This document shows, one piece after another, positions 35,212 to 38,673 of a DNA stretch of 38,673 nucleotides. The notes under the pieces were generated by a model. It did no database searches and was not told where the DNA came from. It saw only the letters and a list, made by a program, of their open reading frames with translations. Made by a program: the position numbers and the translations under genes. Position 1 is the first letter of the stretch, and every line of letters starts with the position of its first letter. Where the stretch lies: NCBI GenBank assembly GCA_947306175.1, contig CAMZFV010000030.1:1-38673 (forward strand). The letters are read 5' to 3'. The stretch comes from an uncultured Prevotellaceae bacterium. GTDB lineage: Bacteria > Bacteroidota > Bacteroidia > Bacteroidales > Muribaculaceae.

Positions 35212-36378
35212 TCAAGGCACATACACGGGGTTCATGCACTCCTTCTTCAACCGCCATGACAGCAGCATGGGCAGGATGGTGAACCCGATAAGTGCAGCAT
35301 AATAAAATCTTGAATAATAGATGTCGATGCCGTTCAGCGCCTGGTCAACCATAATCAGGAAGTAATACTTGATGGGCACGGTAAATCCCAATGCCTCGAC
35401 CCAAGGATACATCGCCTCCTGGGGCAAAGAGAAGCCAGTGAACGAGAAGGACACCATACCCAGCAGTGTACACAGCATTGTGCCGTAGCGGAAGTTGGGT
35501 GCAAAACAGTACATCAACACCGCAAAACTCTGGTTAGCAACCACAAGCAGGAACATCGCGATGAGCATATTCCACGGGTTACAGTTCAACGGGAAGTCAT
35601 AACAGCGGAACATCATCCACTGGATGAACCAGCCCACTGCGGTGAATAAGACAGTCTGAGGCACCAGTTTGCCTATCAGCGCGAGGAACATGCTGTCACC
35701 CGAGGTCTTCAGCCACTGACGGCTCAAGCCCGATTTCAACTCCAGTCCCAATGAGAATGCCGTCACCAGTAGGATGAACAATGACAGGAAACAGGGCACG
35801 AACGTGCTGTTGAGGTAGTAATTGTAGTTGATGAACGGGTTACCTATCATGTGGACATGACTCTGATAAGGCACCAGTGCCGACGCAATCTTCTCGTTGG
35901 AAAGTCCCACAGTGCGCAAGGCCACCTGCGCGATGCCGCCATTGACGAGCATCGAAACGGTCTTAAAACCCTTGTACTGCATCGATCCCGGCGCATAATA
36001 GGCGTAGTTCACATAGAAACTCACAACCGGTTGGCGGCCGCCCAATGCCAGCTCCTCCAGATTATCGGGAATGAAGAAAAAGCCCAACACCTCGCCACGT
36101 TGCACGGCATCGCGAGCCTCGGCAAAGTTGTTGTAGCGATGACTGATATTCACCTGCTGGAAACCGTTCAGGTTGCGCGAGATGAGTCGCGACATACTGC
36201 TATTGTCCTGGTCAACGATGCCCACAGGAACGAGATGCACCGAGCCGCCCTTGATGAGGTCCATCAGGAACCAGGAGCACAGGATGGGCATGATGACTAT
36301 CAACAGAAAATACATGGGACGCCGCACGAGCTGAATGCACCCGCGCTTAAATGACCGTCCTATATATTTTGTAATCAT
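35212..36378 (-). CDS. ABC-2 type transporter permease, first gene
   Basis: A 388-residue inner-membrane permease, paralogous in layout to its partner. An N-terminal helix (PMYFLLIVIMPILCSWFLMD) is followed by a periplasmic domain (about residues 45-170) with VGIVDQDNSSMSRLISRNL, and five further helices (for example FVPCFLSLFILLVTAFSLGL). It probably forms a heterodimer with the protein at 33951-35207. The gap to the HlyD-type gene is 55 bp and is almost filled with CTAAR heptamers. Family knowledge suggests a role in efflux or export of drugs or cell-surface molecules together with an adaptor and a TolC channel. Confidence 0.85.
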   Translation of the reverse strand: MITKYIGRSFKRGCIQLVRRPMYFLLIVIMPILCSWFLMDLIKGGSVHLVPVGIVDQDNSSMSRLISRNLNGFQQVNISHRYNNFAEARDAVQRGEVLGFFFIPDNLEELALGGRQPVVSFYVNYAYYAPGSMQYKGFKTVSMLVNGGIAQVALRTVGLSNEKIASALVPYQSHVHMIGNPFINYNYYLNSTFVPCFLSLFILLVTAFSLGLELKSGLSRQWLKTSGDSMFLALIGKLVPQTVLFTAVGWFIQWMMFRCYDFPLNCNPWNMLIAMFLLVVANQSFAVLMYCFAPNFRYGTMLCTLLGMVSFSFTGFSLPQEAMYPWVEALGFTVPIKYYFLIMVDQALNGIDIYYSRFYYAALIGFTILPMLLSWRLKKECMNPVYVP

Positions 36379-36389
36379 CTGTTGTCAGT

Positions 36390-36435
36390 ACTAAAAACCT
36401 AAAACCTAATGCCTAAAGCCTAATGCCTAAAACCT
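36390..36435. repeat. CTAAR heptamer array overlapping the HlyD-type stop codon
   Basis: On the minus strand the HlyD-type stop TAG is followed by six heptamers (TTTTAGG, CATTAGG, CTTTAGG, CATTAGG, TTTTAGG, TTTTTAG). The stop itself is in phase with the TAGG of the repeat. It is the only sequence separating two genes of the same operon. Confidence 0.65.
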
Positions 36436-37444
36436 ATTTCTCCAGAATAACCGACATACCGGGACGCAGATTGGGCACCTTGCTAGTGGGACGCATCTTC
36501 ACCTCGAAGGTCTTGCTGTCGTACTGGCCTTGAGCCTTGGCGGCCTGCCAAACGGCATAGCTGCCCATGTCATGGATATAATAGACCGACATCTTGGTCT
36601 GCATGTTGTTCAGCGCGGGGATGCGCACATTCACTTCCTTGCCCATGGGCAGGTCATTGAGCATCTCCTCACGCACGCTGAAGCTTACCCACATCTCGTC
36701 GAGCTTGGCAATCGACATAATGGGAGTTCCCATGGCTACGAGCTCGCCCTCCTGCGGGTAAATCTCGCTCACCTCTCCATCGCACGGTGCAACGAGCACC
36801 TGGTCTTCAAGCAGGCTCTCCACCTCCATGACGGTACCACGAGCGGCATTGGCCATGCTCTTGGCAGCGTTCTTGTCCTCCTGCTGAGCGCCCTTCACGG
36901 CCATGTCATACTGCGCCTTGGCAGCCTTGACCTGAGCGGTTGCGGCATCAAATGCGGCCTTGGCCTCATCACGCTTCTGCTGGGTGGCCACACCCTGCTT
37001 GTAGAGGTTCTCAACGCGCTGATAAGTCTTCTCGGCAATGGTTTGGGCGGCAATAGCCTGCTGCCAAACGTTGTAGGCACCCTGCTTCAACTCTTCACGG
37101 GTACCTTTTTCAGCCTTCTGGTCCTGGGATGCGGCGGCTTGCTGCATCTGCTTGGCCTGATAATACTTGGCATCAACCGTACTGGAGTAAATGCTCACCA
37201 GCTTGTCCCCCTTGTGGACAGTGTCGCCCTCGTGAACGTAAAAGCGCACGATTCTGCCTGGTAATTTACCACTCACGCGCACAGCGTCACAGTCGGCCTG
37301 ACCCTGCGTCGTAGTATCGGCAGGGTGGATGAGCAGAATGCCCACGATGGCGATACATGCCATCACCAGCGCAAACACGGCCAACGCTGCCAGCAGCGCT
37401 TTGTCCTTCTTGCGGACCACGGTTCTTTGTTCGTCTTTTTCCAT
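36434..37444 (-). CDS. HlyD-family membrane fusion (adaptor) protein
   Basis: A 336-residue periplasmic adaptor that bridges inner-membrane permeases and the outer-membrane channel. Residues 1-15 are cytoplasmic and basic, followed by one transmembrane anchor (LLAALAVFALVMACIAIVGI). The first lipoyl half is GKLPGRIVRFYVHEGDTVHKG, then a long coiled-coil hairpin rich in Ala, Lys and Gln (about 85-205), the second lipoyl half (APCDGEVSEIYPQEGELVAMGTPIM), and a C-terminal beta-barrel region ending LRPGMSVILEK. The start at 37444 is 33 bp after the TolC-type stop. It is part of the TolC-HlyD-permease-permease operon. Confidence 0.92.
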   Translation of the reverse strand: MEKDEQRTVVRKKDKALLAALAVFALVMACIAIVGILLIHPADTTTQGQADCDAVRVSGKLPGRIVRFYVHEGDTVHKGDKLVSIYSSTVDAKYYQAKQMQQAAASQDQKAEKGTREELKQGAYNVWQQAIAAQTIAEKTYQRVENLYKQGVATQQKRDEAKAAFDAATAQVKAAKAQYDMAVKGAQQEDKNAAKSMANAARGTVMEVESLLEDQVLVAPCDGEVSEIYPQEGELVAMGTPIMSIAKLDEMWVSFSVREEMLNDLPMGKEVNVRIPALNNMQTKMSVYYIHDMGSYAVWQAAKAQGQYDSKTFEVKMRPTSKVPNLRPGMSVILEK

Positions 37445-37477
37445 ATTATTATTTTTGTATTTAGTTTCTTTCTGACA

Positions 37478-38673
37478 CTAATAACTCATCACTCCCATCA
37501 CCTTGTTGAGGTGCTCTTGGGTGAGCTGGACGTTGATTTCGGCATCGATTTTCTCGCTGTTGGCCTTGAGCCATGCCGTTTGGGCGGCAATCACCTCATC
37601 GATGGTTCCCATACCCTCCTTAAACGCGATGTTGGCTATACGCAGGTTCTCATCGGCCTGGGCAAGGTTGGCCTTGGTAGCCTCAAAGGTCTTAAAGGCC
37701 TCCTGATAGCTAAAAGCGGCCTGACTGATCTGCAAAGCGATTTTCTCTTTGGCATCGTCAAGTTCCAGGCGTTTCACATCGGCCTCGACCTTTGCCGCCT
37801 TGACCTTGTTGCTCAACCCGCCCCAATGCCACAGAGGCACCTTGAGGGTCGCACCCACGCTGAAGGCGGCTCCAAAACGGTTCTCAAAGCCATCATAGGT
37901 GTTGGGATTGGTGGCATGAAGGGCAGCGACAGCAGCCAGCTTGGGCATCATCTCACTGCGGGCCACCTTGACCTGCTGGTCATATATCTTGGTCGCTAGC
38001 TCCAACGAGCGCACATCATGGCGCTTGTCATATACCTCATCCAGATTATAGTTAGACGGAGCAAGGGTCAAACCCAAGTCATCACGGCCCTCATCGGCGA
38101 GGGTCATCATGGTATTGACAGGAAGGCCGCACAATTGGGCCAGCAACATGCGCGACAGAGTCACGCCATTATCCACCTTGGTCAGATCGACGTTGGCCTC
38201 GTTGAGTTTCACATCTACCGAGAGCTGGTTAGCACGGGTGGCAACGCCCTCGTTGGCCATGGCCTTGACGTCATCGTCAAGTTTCTGAACCAGATCGACA
38301 TAGCTGCGGGCAAGCTTCTGCTTGGCACACAGCGAAACGACCTGCCAATAGGCGGCATCCACGTTATAAATCACATCCTCGACCTTGCTCTCGCGCATCT
38401 CGATAGCGAGCTGCTGAGCCAGGTCGGTGATCTGGTTCATCGCGGTGATCTTGCCACCCATATAGACTGGCTGCGTCACCGTGAGGGCTCCGCCCATCAG
38501 ATTATGGATATTGTAAGTCAGGCCGCTCTTGGGCAGCAAAGCAATCGTCGAGGGGACATATTGACCATCAACTTGCAGGGGTGCTCCCGTGCGCGGGTCA
38601 ATGACCAGGTTGTAGTCATAGGTGCCCGTCTGCATGTTGAACGACTTGGTGGGCAGCATCTGGTCCTCCTTGA
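37478..38673 (-). CDS. TolC-family outer membrane efflux protein, partial (5' end outside the window)
   Basis: The outer-membrane channel of a tripartite exporter. About 397 residues are visible. Typical TolC features are VTQPVYMGGKITAMNQITDLAQQ, long amphipathic coiled-coil helices, the internal repeat, a VPLWHWGGLSNKVKAAK strand-turn, and the C-terminal AFKEGMGTIDEVIAAQTAWLKA helix. The frame is open to the window edge (KEDQ before the first Met). The ATG at 38659 has an AGGAGG nearby but no signal peptide follows, and other Met-less residues precede it, so the true start lies beyond 38673. It is the first visible gene of the export operon. Confidence 0.92.
   Translation of the reverse strand, partial: KEDQMLPTKSFNMQTGTYDYNLVIDPRTGAPLQVDGQYVPSTIALLPKSGLTYNIHNLMGGALTVTQPVYMGGKITAMNQITDLAQQLAIEMRESKVEDVIYNVDAAYWQVVSLCAKQKLARSYVDLVQKLDDDVKAMANEGVATRANQLSVDVKLNEANVDLTKVDNGVTLSRMLLAQLCGLPVNTMMTLADEGRDDLGLTLAPSNYNLDEVYDKRHDVRSLELATKIYDQQVKVARSEMMPKLAAVAALHATNPNTYDGFENRFGAAFSVGATLKVPLWHWGGLSNKVKAAKVEADVKRLELDDAKEKIALQISQAAFSYQEAFKTFEATKANLAQADENLRIANIAFKEGMGTIDEVIAAQTAWLKANSEKIDAEINVQLTQEHLNKVMGVMSY

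Noticed and set aside
38657..38673. ATG at 38659 with AGGAGG upstream as the TolC-type start
   Set aside because: The frame stays open upstream, no signal peptide follows and the first TolC strand would be missing; this phylum rarely uses Shine-Dalgarno sequences, so the match is probably chance.

Overview
The window is chromosomal DNA of a member of Bacteroidales, most like Prevotellaceae or Muribaculaceae. The evidence is type IX secretion (T9SS) sortase-type proteins, BspA-like leucine-rich repeats, dockerin-like tails, TAnnTTTG -7 boxes with a TTTG-type -33 element, few Shine-Dalgarno sequences, and a Rex, SUI1 and AddA-like gene set. I cannot fix the genus. Every supported protein gene is on the minus strand except one small ferredoxin. 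I saw no tRNA, rRNA, CRISPR array, transposase or phage gene.

Left part (1-9330): argS with its own promoter and terminator; a 625-bp repeat-rich gap; a secreted BspA-like protein of about 19 LRR units with a dockerin-like tail; an AddA/RecB-type helicase-nuclease behind a SUI1/YciH-type factor, driven by a 75-bp tandem repeat that carries a promoter in each unit; and a divergent 56-residue 2[4Fe-4S] ferredoxin.

Middle (9337-25000): four tandem secreted proteins of about 1,155 residues with a gingipain-type (C25) peptidase core and PorU-like architecture. Three form one operon. The fourth is set apart by a terminator. Then come a fumarylacetoacetate-hydrolase-fold protein that has lost its metal ligands and the redox repressor rex.

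Right part (25000-38673): two duplicated secreted proteins with different dockerin-like tails and a 502-bp identical core; a roughly 1-kb repeat-rich gap; a fifth C25 protein that looks like the housekeeping PorU; a phosphopantetheinyl transferase; two ABC-2 permeases, an HlyD-type adaptor and a TolC-type channel cut by the window edge.

Taken together this is largely a cell-surface locus: an export apparatus, a T9SS sortase with four paralogs, and three secreted dockerin-tailed proteins. The most unusual content is the PorU-paralog array, its mosaic of identical and diverged blocks, and several families of structured intergenic repeats that carry promoters, terminators or even a stop codon.
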